Translations under genes and position numbers: made by a program
The notes under the pieces: generated by a model
Database searches by the model: none
Told to the model about the DNA's origin: nothing
Seen by the model: the letters and a program-made list of their open reading frames with translations, nothing else
NCBI GenBank assembly: GCA_964471595.1
Contig: CAYYGN010000006.1
Span: 1 to 64,000, forward strand
DNA: 64,000 nt
Direction: 5' to 3'
From: JAGNXB01 sp964471595
Lineage (GTDB): Bacteria > Bacteroidota > Bacteroidia > Chitinophagales > Saprospiraceae
Shown here: piece by piece, positions 18,601 through 25,950 of the stretch
How positions within the stretch are numbered: the first letter of the stretch is position 1
Layout: each line of letters begins with the position of its first letter

Positions 18601-19056
18601 GACGGCATTGCTCCGGAAGTTGTGGGAAGGGGAGTCGTGGCAAAGCAGATAGCCGAACTGCCAGTGGGCTTCTTTTTCAATATCGCCGTGACCGGCAAAA
18701 TAGAGGATGGCCTGGTCACCGGGCCCGGAGGAGGTGCGCAGCCAGTACAGGGCGTCGTACACGGCGGCGAGGGTGGCGTTGTCATTGATCAGGACCCGCA
18801 TGAGGCTGTCGGGCACCTGACCACCTGCTCTGGATTGAAGAAATTCGGCGAAGGCCAATGCGTCTCTATGGGCATATTGGAGGGGCCGGATGCCGGGTGA
18901 TGGGTAATCGGAAATCCCGATGACGACGGCCCTGGTGATGCCTTTGGGTGGTCTTGGCCCCAGGGTGCGGATGGAAGACCCTCCATCACCGGGAGGTTGT
19001 GACTGAAGCAGGCCGGAGAAGGAGGCGAGGAAAATGAACAGGATGGAACGCAGCAT
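15628..19056 (-). CDS. Exported caspase-family (C14) protease with long TPR tail
   Basis: This is the largest of four related proteins here, at 1142 residues. It has a signal peptide (about 1-19), a caspase p20-like domain (about 40-260) and a long TPR array (about 470-1090). The dyad is H123 (YFAGHGD) and C179 (IDACRSG). The family block ILSCKSDQISLEGPQWGGG follows. The EF-hand-like loop seen in the other three is lost (KDEGLGDDPDQVTLEE). The C-terminal DPVWDPVRKSPAFLNLMEKN is the common ending of TPR proteins. It is divergent from the CHASE2 gene at 19140. It should cleave proteins in the periplasm or assemble a TPR scaffold; bacterial relatives prefer Arg/Lys at P1. Confidence 0.93.
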   Translation of the reverse strand: MLRSILFIFLASFSGLLQSQPPGDGGSSIRTLGPRPPKGITRAVVIGISDYPSPGIRPLQYAHRDALAFAEFLQSRAGGQVPDSLMRVLINDNATLAAVYDALYWLRTSSGPGDQAILYFAGHGDIEKEAHWQFGYLLCHDSPSHNFRSNAVRVEDLDLLAIELSSVKEVRTVFIIDACRSGTLSEGRQVPHEHLSKQQANEVRILSCKSDQISLEGPQWGGGRGLFTWSLIQGLQGLAKDEGLGDDPDQVTLEELSEFLRRQQRKESQSLVPPTRQDPVVVGPETFPLARVDQDILAQVRAESLLPPDQQGLIASRSLEQEPHDMALTGGSASMTGGRQWLEAARRANVLEGLDLTPLTALPPEDIPAALLALIGQQEAETSAREMFRRYFLPAATKMLEDSVQSERLRHTLAILLHDRSQEYINRYLNADVQDLADRSYYRLRQSGYQQHPALFRLALSLLPPDHPLVPRLHVKGAYFTGVSLRIAALFEPDMSAALDSALAFQLEALALDDKAPYIHNELGILYKFMERDSLAEFHLRRAMDLAPSWGLPVSNLCGLMIRQENREAAWQLAGQALKLVPEYFGIHIHLGRLYEHGENLFMAEHHFRTAERLDANHFMPNMLLGHLYLRTTEYEKAESEFDMARSKKDGLNMSMSFTSLPVIDHIVMADMPFDQRDDVPEQVLLQRIRQNPDDAEAHFILGLKYIRWHQLDKAESSLREVIRIDPGYPALWEQLAWLYYRMDRLAEADLAMRRFFERSMHTDIHLMLHAVILEAWGRTDEAISLYARLTEQWAWHHQPYRHLGRLYAESGRPDEAEKVWLRFAKLAPKEAENQLYHLYASQSDQGKGDDTWKTRLLRLLAAQCLQDAGKEVGRDDAGFEMAPAKSSELEEYYRYCLQGRASRLPDQWKEKPAVCERSLMLLDSLLQSSGQEEEQADLLSLRSRLARQTGDLRGAIRDMEKALAASPDRISLQDQLLRTYLEHSRLEEARTLLEGQYHRDRLRYPDHLELARAYIHSMDFTQARGLLTLTEKACLEASPPWRLRELRARILWLSGDLAGARQAYLNLLPEAPTPETEYSLARIASLSGGKDEAMQRLQSLVDKGWHQRSVFAFDPVWDPVRKSPAFLNLMEKNHLLLPDEK

Positions 19057-19139
19057 GCAACGAAATTAGGGGAATTAAGGCGGGCGGGTCCACTATGTGA
19101 AGGAAATTGTGCCGTACATTGGGCATCGCTTGTGGCCGG

Positions 19140-20378
19140 ATGGATTTCTCCGGTCGTCAACGTATGCGGCTGAAACCCTTCAACATCCATGCTTTCAATG
19201 TGACGGCCGTCGTATTCCTGCTGATTGGCCTGGGGGCGAGCCTTTCTTTCAACCGCCACTTTCTCAATCCCCTGAGCCACCGGTTGGAGGACTACGACAT
19301 TACGGACATTGTCTATTCCCAGCTTCGGGATCCGCATGTCGATCTGGATGAGCGGATCGTGCTGGTCAATACCGGGCGGCCTGACCGGACCCGTATCGCC
19401 CGCATCCTGGAGCGCCTGCTGAATGCCGGCCCGGCGGTTGTCGGGGTGGACATTCTCTTTCCCGACCGGCAGGACCCGGCGACGGATTCCCTGTTGGCCT
19501 CCGTCCTGCAACGCGGAGGATCGACCCTGGTCATGGCCGATGCCCTCGGGCCCTACCACGACCCTTCCGGGGCCTTTACGAACATGCCGGCCACGGATCC
19601 CTATTTCCTGCAGGGATGCCGGACGGGGTTCATCAATTTTCCAGGGAATGCCACCCGGACGGTGCGCCATATCAGTCCGGAGGAGAAAGGACCGCATGGG
19701 CCCATCAAGGCCTTTGCGGTGGAGATGGCCGGGGTCTATGACCCTGGCGCTCGGGCGTATCTCATGGAGGAGCGCAACCACCTGCAGCGCATCCACTATT
19801 CGGCCGGTGAATCCCATTTCATCCGCCTCAATCCTGACCAGGTGCTCGACACCACCCTGGATTTGACCGGTCTGGTATCCGGCAAAATGGTCATCCTCGG
19901 CTATACCGGGACGGGCGAATGGAACGACCCCATGCTCGACCGTCATTACACGCCCATGAACCCGCATTACACGGGAAAAAGCCCCCCGGACATGTTTGGA
20001 ATGGTCATCCACGCCAACATCATCCGGATGATTCTCGACAGGAAGTACATCCGCGAAGTACCTGCCTGGATCAGCCTGCTGATCGCCTTTCTTTTGTGTT
20101 ATCTGAACGTACTGATCCCCATGTGGATCCACAGTGCGTATTACCCCGTGTATTATTTGGGATCGCGGGTGATGCAATTGGTCCAGCTCGGATTGATCTT
20201 TTTTGTGGTCGCCTGGATGTACGACCGATTCTTGTTGAAGTGGGATTTTTCAGAGGGCATTCTCGCGCTGGCGCTGGTGGTTGACGCTCAGGTTATCTAT
20301 GTGGCCCTGCAACAGCAAAAGCTTTTCAAACGGGAATGGCGAAAGAAACCCGGAACCTCCGGGGAGGCTACCAAATAA
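19140..20378 (+). CDS. CHASE2 sensor protein without output domain (copy 1)
   Basis: This 412-residue membrane protein has an N-terminal helix (about 19-38), a large extracytoplasmic CHASE2 domain (about 45-300: YSQLRDPHVDLDERIVLVNT, VVGVDILFPDRQ, FINFPGNATRTVRHI, MVILGYTG, PDMFGMVIHANIIRMIL) and three C-terminal helices (about 309-331, 344-362, 373-391). It ends in a short basic tail, with no kinase, cyclase or phosphatase attached. CHASE2 usually feeds such outputs, so signalling must pass to another protein. The ATG at 19140 is chosen because it gives the same N-terminal length as the paralogue at 20500; the frame is open from a GTG at 19107, and an ATG at 19164 is also possible. Confidence 0.92.
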   Translation: MDFSGRQRMRLKPFNIHAFNVTAVVFLLIGLGASLSFNRHFLNPLSHRLEDYDITDIVYSQLRDPHVDLDERIVLVNTGRPDRTRIARILERLLNAGPAVVGVDILFPDRQDPATDSLLASVLQRGGSTLVMADALGPYHDPSGAFTNMPATDPYFLQGCRTGFINFPGNATRTVRHISPEEKGPHGPIKAFAVEMAGVYDPGARAYLMEERNHLQRIHYSAGESHFIRLNPDQVLDTTLDLTGLVSGKMVILGYTGTGEWNDPMLDRHYTPMNPHYTGKSPPDMFGMVIHANIIRMILDRKYIREVPAWISLLIAFLLCYLNVLIPMWIHSAYYPVYYLGSRVMQLVQLGLIFFVVAWMYDRFLLKWDFSEGILALALVVDAQVIYVALQQQKLFKREWRKKPGTSGEATK

Positions 20379-20463
20379 AAGGGGAGTATCCGGCAGCCTG
20401 CGGAATTCATGAAACCTTAATCACGGCCGCAGTACGCCAGATCGGGCATTGGACCGGTAACCG

Positions 20464-20471
20464 TATATTTG
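20464..20471 (+). promoter_or_regulatory. Candidate -7 element for the second CHASE2 gene
   Basis: TATATTTG within AACCGTATATTTGAA, nearly the same string as at 13844. It lies 29 bases before the ATG at 20500, in the 121-base gap after the first CHASE2 gene. TTGG lies about 14 bases upstream. Confidence 0.55.
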
Positions 20472-20499
20472 AAACCCAACCGGACATAATCCGAGTGAT

Positions 20500-21732
20500 A
20501 TGGCACATTCTACAGAGCCCCGGTCCGGTATCAGACGATTGTTGGATCCGCATGCTTTCCTCATAGCGGTCATTATTTTCGTCCTGATCGTCCTGGTATC
20601 GCGGATTTATCTGAACCTCCATTTCCTGGATCCGCTGGGGCACAGCCTGAAGGATTACGAGGTTACCGATATCTATTACTCCCAGATCAGGGACAGGCAG
20701 ATCGAACTGGAAGAACGTATTGTGCTGGTCAACATCGGTTGGCCCGACCGGGCCCGGATCGCGGCCATGCTGGATCGGATTCTGGATGCCGGACCCAGGG
20801 TGCTGGGGGTGGACATCTTTCTTTCCGGGCAAAAAGACAGCCTTGTGGATGCCCGGCTCCAGGCCACCATGAAGCGGGGAGGTGACCGGATCGTCCTGGC
20901 CACCGAGTTGCGGGATTACAACGACTCGCTGGACATCTTTCAATCCGTCGCAGTGGACGATACCATGTTCAGCAATTATACCCAGGTAGGATTTGCCAAT
21001 TTTCCCGGCAACCCAACCCGGACCGTCCGGTATTTCAGTCCTTCGGAGCCCGGTCCCCAGGGGCAGGTCATGGCTTTTGCCGTTCAATTGGCCCGGCATT
21101 TCGATCCGGAGGCCGTAGAGGATTTGATGGCGAGAGGCAAGCCAATAGAGCGCATCCACTATACCGCTACCGAAGACCACTTCATCCGGCTGGAACCCCA
21201 GAATGTCCTGGATACCACCTACGATCTCGGTCGTGTGGTGAAGGACAAGATAGTGATCGTCGGCTATTCCGGAACGGATGACTGGAACGACCCCGTGCTG
21301 GACCGGTATTACACGCCATTGAACATCCGGTATTCCGGCAAAGGGAAGCCGGATATGTTCGGCATGGTCATCCATGCCAATATCGTCACCATGATCCTCG
21401 ACAGCACCTATGTCCGTCAAGTGCCGGATTGGGTCAATGTGATTCTCGCCTTTCTGTTGTGTTATTTCAGCCTGTTGATTTTCATCTGGATCAGCCATCA
21501 TTACCACGGCGTTTATCACCCGGTAGCCCGTGTCATCCAGATCGTGTTGTTCGCGCTCATATTTCTCATCATTATGTACCTCTATGAGCACTACCGGCTG
21601 AAATGGGATTTTTCCCTTGGCCTCATTGCACTGGCCTTGTCGGTGGATACCCAACTCGTCTATTTCTCTGTGCTTCAATTCATCCGGAGGCGACGTCAAA
21701 AAATACACAAGGGACAACCGGCAGGAAGGTAA
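20500..21732 (+). CDS. CHASE2 sensor protein without output domain (copy 2)
   Basis: This 410-residue paralogue of the preceding protein has the same plan: a first membrane helix (about 19-38), a CHASE2 domain (EERIVLVNIGWPDRARIAAM, VLGVDIFLSGQKD, ANFPGNPTRTVRYFSPSEPG, KIVIVGYSGTDDWNDPVLDR, PDMFGMVIHANIV), three C-terminal helices and a basic tail (RRRRQKIHKG). The strings RIHY-x8-HFIRL and LDTT-x-DL are shared with copy 1, so both come from a tandem duplication that has diverged. The two may form a heterodimer. It is followed at 40 bases by the beta-sandwich gene, suggesting one transcript to 25940. Confidence 0.93.
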   Translation: MAHSTEPRSGIRRLLDPHAFLIAVIIFVLIVLVSRIYLNLHFLDPLGHSLKDYEVTDIYYSQIRDRQIELEERIVLVNIGWPDRARIAAMLDRILDAGPRVLGVDIFLSGQKDSLVDARLQATMKRGGDRIVLATELRDYNDSLDIFQSVAVDDTMFSNYTQVGFANFPGNPTRTVRYFSPSEPGPQGQVMAFAVQLARHFDPEAVEDLMARGKPIERIHYTATEDHFIRLEPQNVLDTTYDLGRVVKDKIVIVGYSGTDDWNDPVLDRYYTPLNIRYSGKGKPDMFGMVIHANIVTMILDSTYVRQVPDWVNVILAFLLCYFSLLIFIWISHHYHGVYHPVARVIQIVLFALIFLIIMYLYEHYRLKWDFSLGLIALALSVDTQLVYFSVLQFIRRRRQKIHKGQPAGR

Positions 21733-21772
21733 CTTTCCGTTGGTTCGGCCCATTAACCCATAAAGCAAACCT

Positions 21773-22768
21773 ATGTACCGTTTTTTCCTGATCGCCGTCC
21801 TGTTTCTTGGAATGCCACTGGCTGCCTTGCACGCCCAGGGAGGGTGGAAAGTCACGGCCTCCGGTTGCCGCGAAGGGCAACCCGGCGCGGGCACGACGTC
21901 TGCCCAACGGGCAGTCGTTCGTTATGCGGCAGACTGCCGGTCTTATCAGCGTCCCGTCATGCCGGCCGATGTATTGGTGGCGCCGGGATGCATCCAGGTA
22001 CCGGCCTCCTGTTTTGTCCGTATCATCCGTGACGGCCGTTCGGTCAATCTTGACGGAGGGAAGACCTACCGCCTTGATTCCCTGGAAGCGGCCCTCGGTA
22101 AAACCGCCCGTCTCAGCTTCATGAGCCGGTTTTATTCCTTCATCGAGAAATGTATGGACGAAACAACGGACGAAAAATCGGTCGTGGAGCATCATCGCCG
22201 GCACATGGATGTCACTGCCGGCATCAAAGGATACAGCAGCCAGGATTATCCCTTGTCCGTGACCCTTTTGACCGAGGGGATGGTGTCCATGGAGCCGCTG
22301 AGTTTTTACTGGGGCGATGACCCCCGGGCGGATGAGTATGAATTCCGTCTTTATGAGAACGGCAGCAAGGTGGAGCGCATGATGAAAAAGTTGCCTGCTG
22401 CTTCCCTCGACATCACCGCAGCCGAATTGGGCCTGCGGGATGGAGCGTCCTATACCTGGCAGGTCGTCAGTGCCAGCAATCCCGCATTGAAAACCCGGCC
22501 GATCACCTTCCAGGTGGATGCCGCAGGACCTGAGCGCATCCGCGAACAGGTCAGCAAAATGCCGGATTACCATCAACTGACCCGGGAAGAGCAATGGCTG
22601 AGTTACGCCTATGCCCTCGAACAGGAGCAGTTTTTTGCCGATGCCGAACGCGTCTATGCACGGGCCCTGCAGGATTACCCCGAAAACAGGTTGGTCCGCC
22701 AGACCGCCGCTCATTTTTATTCCCGTATGGACATGCTTGACGTGGCCCGTGACCTGATTGCCAGATAA
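21773..22768 (+). CDS. Exported beta-sandwich protein with helical tail (DUF928-like plan)
   Basis: This 331-residue protein has a signal peptide (about 1-22), a Cys-rich stretch (about 32-80), a beta-sandwich with an FN3-like ending (LSFYWGDDPRADEYEFRLYE, ASYTWQVVSASNP) and a short TPR-like helical tail (YALEQEQFFADAERVYARAL). The pair 'FYW ... Y-x-W' plus helical tail recurs in 24475-25940, so the two share a module. From memory, cyanobacterial DUF928 proteins, which sit beside CHASE2 and CHAT genes, have a similar plan; homology is not shown here. Its stop overlaps the next start (TAATG), so expression is coupled. Confidence 0.75.
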   Translation: MYRFFLIAVLFLGMPLAALHAQGGWKVTASGCREGQPGAGTTSAQRAVVRYAADCRSYQRPVMPADVLVAPGCIQVPASCFVRIIRDGRSVNLDGGKTYRLDSLEAALGKTARLSFMSRFYSFIEKCMDETTDEKSVVEHHRRHMDVTAGIKGYSSQDYPLSVTLLTEGMVSMEPLSFYWGDDPRADEYEFRLYENGSKVERMMKKLPAASLDITAAELGLRDGASYTWQVVSASNPALKTRPITFQVDAAGPERIREQVSKMPDYHQLTREEQWLSYAYALEQEQFFADAERVYARALQDYPENRLVRQTAAHFYSRMDMLDVARDLIAR

Positions 22769-24441
22769 TGAAAGGCCGGTCCGGTACGGATACTCCCGTC
22801 GCGATGCATGGCGGCGCTGCCCTGTTTCGCCCATGGTCTTGCCTGTTGTTGGCCTGGATATTTCTGCTTCCGGCCACATACGGGCAGGAGGATGGACCGG
22901 TATTGGCATTCGTCCAAAACCTCAAAGGGAAGAGCGCCCTGAAGGCATCCAGCGGGTACAAATACGAGACGGCAAGGCAGGTATTCGACAAGCTTGCCCG
23001 GGCACGAGGAGATTTTCGCCAGCCGTTACCGGCCTTCATCATGAACAACGGGGAGCAGTTTGTGGCCTGGATGTCTCCGCAGGCCGGCGCCATCGGCCTG
23101 GAAGAAAAGGCCTATGATCTTTGTGCCGCCATGGGAGCGGATTCGCTGAATGCCCTCGCTGCCTTGCTGGCCCATGAAATGGTCCACTACTTTGAAAAGC
23201 ATGACTGGACGGTCCATTTTGCCGAGCAGAACAGCGGGTTGTCCACCGCCGATTCATTGCGGGGCAAGGCGGGATCCGACCGGTTGTCCCAGGAGACCCA
23301 GGCCGATTATCTCGGCGGATTTCTGGCCTACACGGCGGGATACCGGGTGTACGACATGATGCCCCGTCTCCTGACAGACCTTTATGCCGGTTACGGGATT
23401 CCGGAGGTCAACAAACCCTATCCTTCCCTGAGCGAGCGGGTGGCCATTTCCAAAAACGCCATGGGTCGGCTGGGCGAACTGCAGATCCTTTTTGAAACGG
23501 CTGGTTTGCTGACCCTGACCGGGCAACATGCCGATGCGGCGATGTATTACCAGGAGATCCTGCGCGATTTTCCCAGTCGCGAGATATACAACAACGCAGG
23601 CATCAATTTTCTTTTGGCGGCCATGGCGATGTTCACACCGGCGGAATTCCCCTGGGTGCTCCCGGTGGAACTCGATCCCCAATCCCGGCTCCAGGGCCAA
23701 AAGTCGGGCTGGTCCACGGGTACGGCACAGCGCGCTGAGCTGATCCGCGAAGCCATGACCCACTTTGAAAGAGCCCTCCTCCTGGACCCTGCCTACAGTC
23801 CCGCCTATCTCAACCTGGCCTGCTGCCATTTGCTGTCGGGCGACACGGAAGAAGCGGCCTACTGGATGAGAAAGGGAAAAAAATGGCAGGAACGGCATTC
23901 CGCTTCTGCCTTCCGGGTGGTCGAGGGCGTGATCGCCGCCAGGGAAGGCGATCTCCAGGGTGCCAGGGCGCATTGGACTGAAGCCGGCAAGGCCGGATCC
24001 CTTTTTGCCCTTCAGAATCTGGACGGTCCTCAAACCGCCCGTGCAGCTGTGGACAAACCCGGACTCGATCGGATCGACGGCATCCATCTGGAGCGATATA
24101 TGGATGATCCTCAGATAGATGTCGAGATTGATCTCGGAAACGGTATCTTTACTTACGGCAAGCAACTACCCCACTCCCGGATATTCATCCATTCGGCCGA
24201 CAATCACCGCCGATACGGATTTTTTCACGTTTGCGAAGGGCCCTGTACAGACAAAACCCGTTTTGGAACAGGGATAGGGACCAGCCGGGAGGAATGGCAA
24301 AACACCCATGGACCCGGGGCCGCTCTTGTCGCAGCCGGCGGATCGGTGTATACCCATTACCCGAATCAAAGGCTTTTGTTCCGTCTTTCGGACGACCATC
24401 ATGTGGCCGCCTGGATCAATTACAGGATTTCATCGCCCTGA
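22768..24441 (+). CDS. Exported M48-like metallopeptidase with TPR repeats (paralogue 2)
   Basis: This 557-residue paralogue of 13987-15624 has a signal region (about 20-40, LLLAWIFLLPATYG), the zinc site H136-E-M-V-H140 and E176-x3-D180 (QETQADYLGGFLAYTAGY, nearly the same as HETEADYLGGFLAYTAGY in copy 1). TPR helices run from about 235 to 400, containing AAMYYQEILRDFPSREIYNN. The C-terminal domain differs more and includes HSRIFIHSADN. The ATG at 22768 overlaps the previous stop by one base; an ATG at 22804 (MHGGAALFRPW) is a possible alternative nearer the signal. It is the fourth gene of the CHASE2 unit. Confidence 0.88.
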   Translation: MKGRSGTDTPVAMHGGAALFRPWSCLLLAWIFLLPATYGQEDGPVLAFVQNLKGKSALKASSGYKYETARQVFDKLARARGDFRQPLPAFIMNNGEQFVAWMSPQAGAIGLEEKAYDLCAAMGADSLNALAALLAHEMVHYFEKHDWTVHFAEQNSGLSTADSLRGKAGSDRLSQETQADYLGGFLAYTAGYRVYDMMPRLLTDLYAGYGIPEVNKPYPSLSERVAISKNAMGRLGELQILFETAGLLTLTGQHADAAMYYQEILRDFPSREIYNNAGINFLLAAMAMFTPAEFPWVLPVELDPQSRLQGQKSGWSTGTAQRAELIREAMTHFERALLLDPAYSPAYLNLACCHLLSGDTEEAAYWMRKGKKWQERHSASAFRVVEGVIAAREGDLQGARAHWTEAGKAGSLFALQNLDGPQTARAAVDKPGLDRIDGIHLERYMDDPQIDVEIDLGNGIFTYGKQLPHSRIFIHSADNHRRYGFFHVCEGPCTDKTRFGTGIGTSREEWQNTHGPGAALVAAGGSVYTHYPNQRLLFRLSDDHHVAAWINYRISSP

Positions 24442-24474
24442 CCCTATGAGGCCGGGAGCGGTGGGAGAGGATTT

Positions 24475-25940
24475 ATGGCATCTAAACATACCACCATGAA
24501 AAGCCCAAGCTACTTTTCACTGTTCCTGATCTTGTTTCCCGCCCTGCTTTGGGCGCAGGAAGCCGAACCTGTCATCCTGCTTTCCGCCACGGGGAAGGTG
24601 AACTATCAACCCCCCGGAGAGGGGAAAGTCATCCCGGTATATGCAGGAGCGCTCCTCTTGCCGGAGGGTAAAGTGGCCGTCAAAGGAAAAGGGACGGCTA
24701 CCCTTCAATTCAAAAAATCCCTTAAAAAGATCAACAACCGCAACCTGCAAACCATTGCCGACCTGATGGGGGATGGTTACCGGCCGCTCGGGTTTCCCGG
24801 CACTTTTGCGGAACAGGTAGAAGAAGCATTCGTCATGGCTTATTTCAGTCCGGAGGACAGCCCTTTGCCCTGGTCCACCATGAGGCGTCAAAAAGGGATG
24901 GGTGACGGCTGGGGCATCAAGGGCGATACGCGGGACACGAGTGGCACTATACAGCCGGGCACTCCCGGTGACGGCTGGGGTATCAAGGGCGACACGCGGG
25001 ACACGAGTGGGACGTTACAGCCGGGCACTCCCGGTGACGGCTGGGGTATCAAGGGNNNNNNNNNNNNNNNNNNNNNNNNNNNNNNNNNNNNNNNNNNNNN
25101 NNNNNNNNNNNNNNNNNNNNNNNNNNNNNNNNNNNNNNNNNNNNNNNNNNNNNNNACACGAGTGGGACGTTACAGCCGGGCACTCCCGGTGACGGCTGGG
25201 GTATCAAGGGTGACACGCGGGACACGAGTGGGACGTTACAGCCGGGCACTCCCGGTGACGGGTTTGGCATCAAGGGCGACACCCGAGACACAAGTGCCAC
25301 TGTAAAGACGGGTAATCCCGGTGATGGGTTTGGCATCAAGGGGGATACCCGAGACACGAGTGGGACAGTCAGGACGGGTAGTCCCGGCGATGGTTTTGGC
25401 AAGGCCAGGATTTCCTCCCTCCATGCTTACAATCCTTATGGCTATTTGTCCCCCGGTACGGTTACTTTTTACTGGTCGGTCCAGGGTGAAGGGCCAGTGA
25501 CCTATGTCGTCGAAGTCCTCCATCCGGATGGCCGGCCATTGGCCAAAGGAACGACTACCGGATCCTCTTTGACCCTCGTCCTTCCCTCGTCCGCCTTTGT
25601 ACCGGAAACGATCTACACCTGGAGAGTCAGGATTCCGGGCAATCCGCCATTGGTATCCAATTCCCTCCAACTGGCTGCGGGATTGCCTGCGGACAGGGCG
25701 GAAATCCTCGATCGGGTGACGGGCAGCCAGCTCTACACATCAGCGTCACCGGATGTTAAGGCGCTGATGCGGGCCGTTGCCTTCGAGAAGGCGGAATGGT
25801 TTGCCAACGCTGTTCAGGCGTATGAGGAGGCCATTCGTCTCCAGGGCCGGAACGGCAAGTCAGCCAGGTTGATGCTGGCGGCATTTTGGGAAAGGCAGTC
25901 GGTCCGGGAGCAGTCCATTCGGGCCTTTCCGGTCCGGTAA
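24475..25940 (+). CDS. Exported repeat protein: FecR-like start, 22-residue repeats, beta-sandwich, helical tail
   Basis: This is one gene interrupted by the assembly gap, so its length is unknown. The order is signal peptide (PALLWAQ), a short beta domain with a FecR-like look (LLSATGKVNYQPPGEGK, then YAGALLLPEGKVAVKGKGTA), a tandem array of a 22-residue unit (24901-25385 and continuing into a partial unit), a beta-sandwich (TVTFYWSVQGEGPVTYVVEV, TIYTWRVRIPGNP) and a helical tail (AEWFANAVQAYEEAIRL). The reading frame differs by one across the 100 Ns, but that is due to the placeholder length. The beta-sandwich and tail match 21773-22768. It is the last gene of the CHASE2 unit; the repeats may form an extended stalk. 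Confidence 0.8.
24901..25385 (+). repeat. 66-bp tandem repeat encoding 22 residues
   Basis: The unit encodes GDGWGIKGDTRDTSGTLQPG plus T-P. Two full copies (24901, 24967) and 23 bases of a third precede the gap. After it come 32 bases ending a copy, then full copies at 25188, 25254 and 25320 and a partial one at 25386. The copies next to the gap are nearly identical in DNA; the last two have changed (GFGIK, ATVKTGNP). Confidence 0.95.
25056..25155. other. Assembly gap of 100 Ns
   Basis: Exactly 100 Ns inside the 66-bp repeat, a default gap size. To keep the repeat in phase the true missing length should be 11 + 66n bases. Confidence 0.98.
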
Positions 25941-25950
25941 GCGGCAGGTT

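Noticed and set aside
20407..21894. Minus-strand open frame of 495 residues
   Set aside because: It is the shadow of the second CHASE2 gene, which has clear homology to its neighbour. The 18789-20177 frame is the same for copy 1.
25055..25156. Apparent frameshift in the repeat protein
   Set aside because: The frame change matches the arbitrary 100 Ns; a true gap of 11 + 66n bases restores one frame.
24901..25385. Possible CRISPR-like regular repeats
   Set aside because: The units are 66 bp with no spacers between them, in frame and translated. They are protein repeats.
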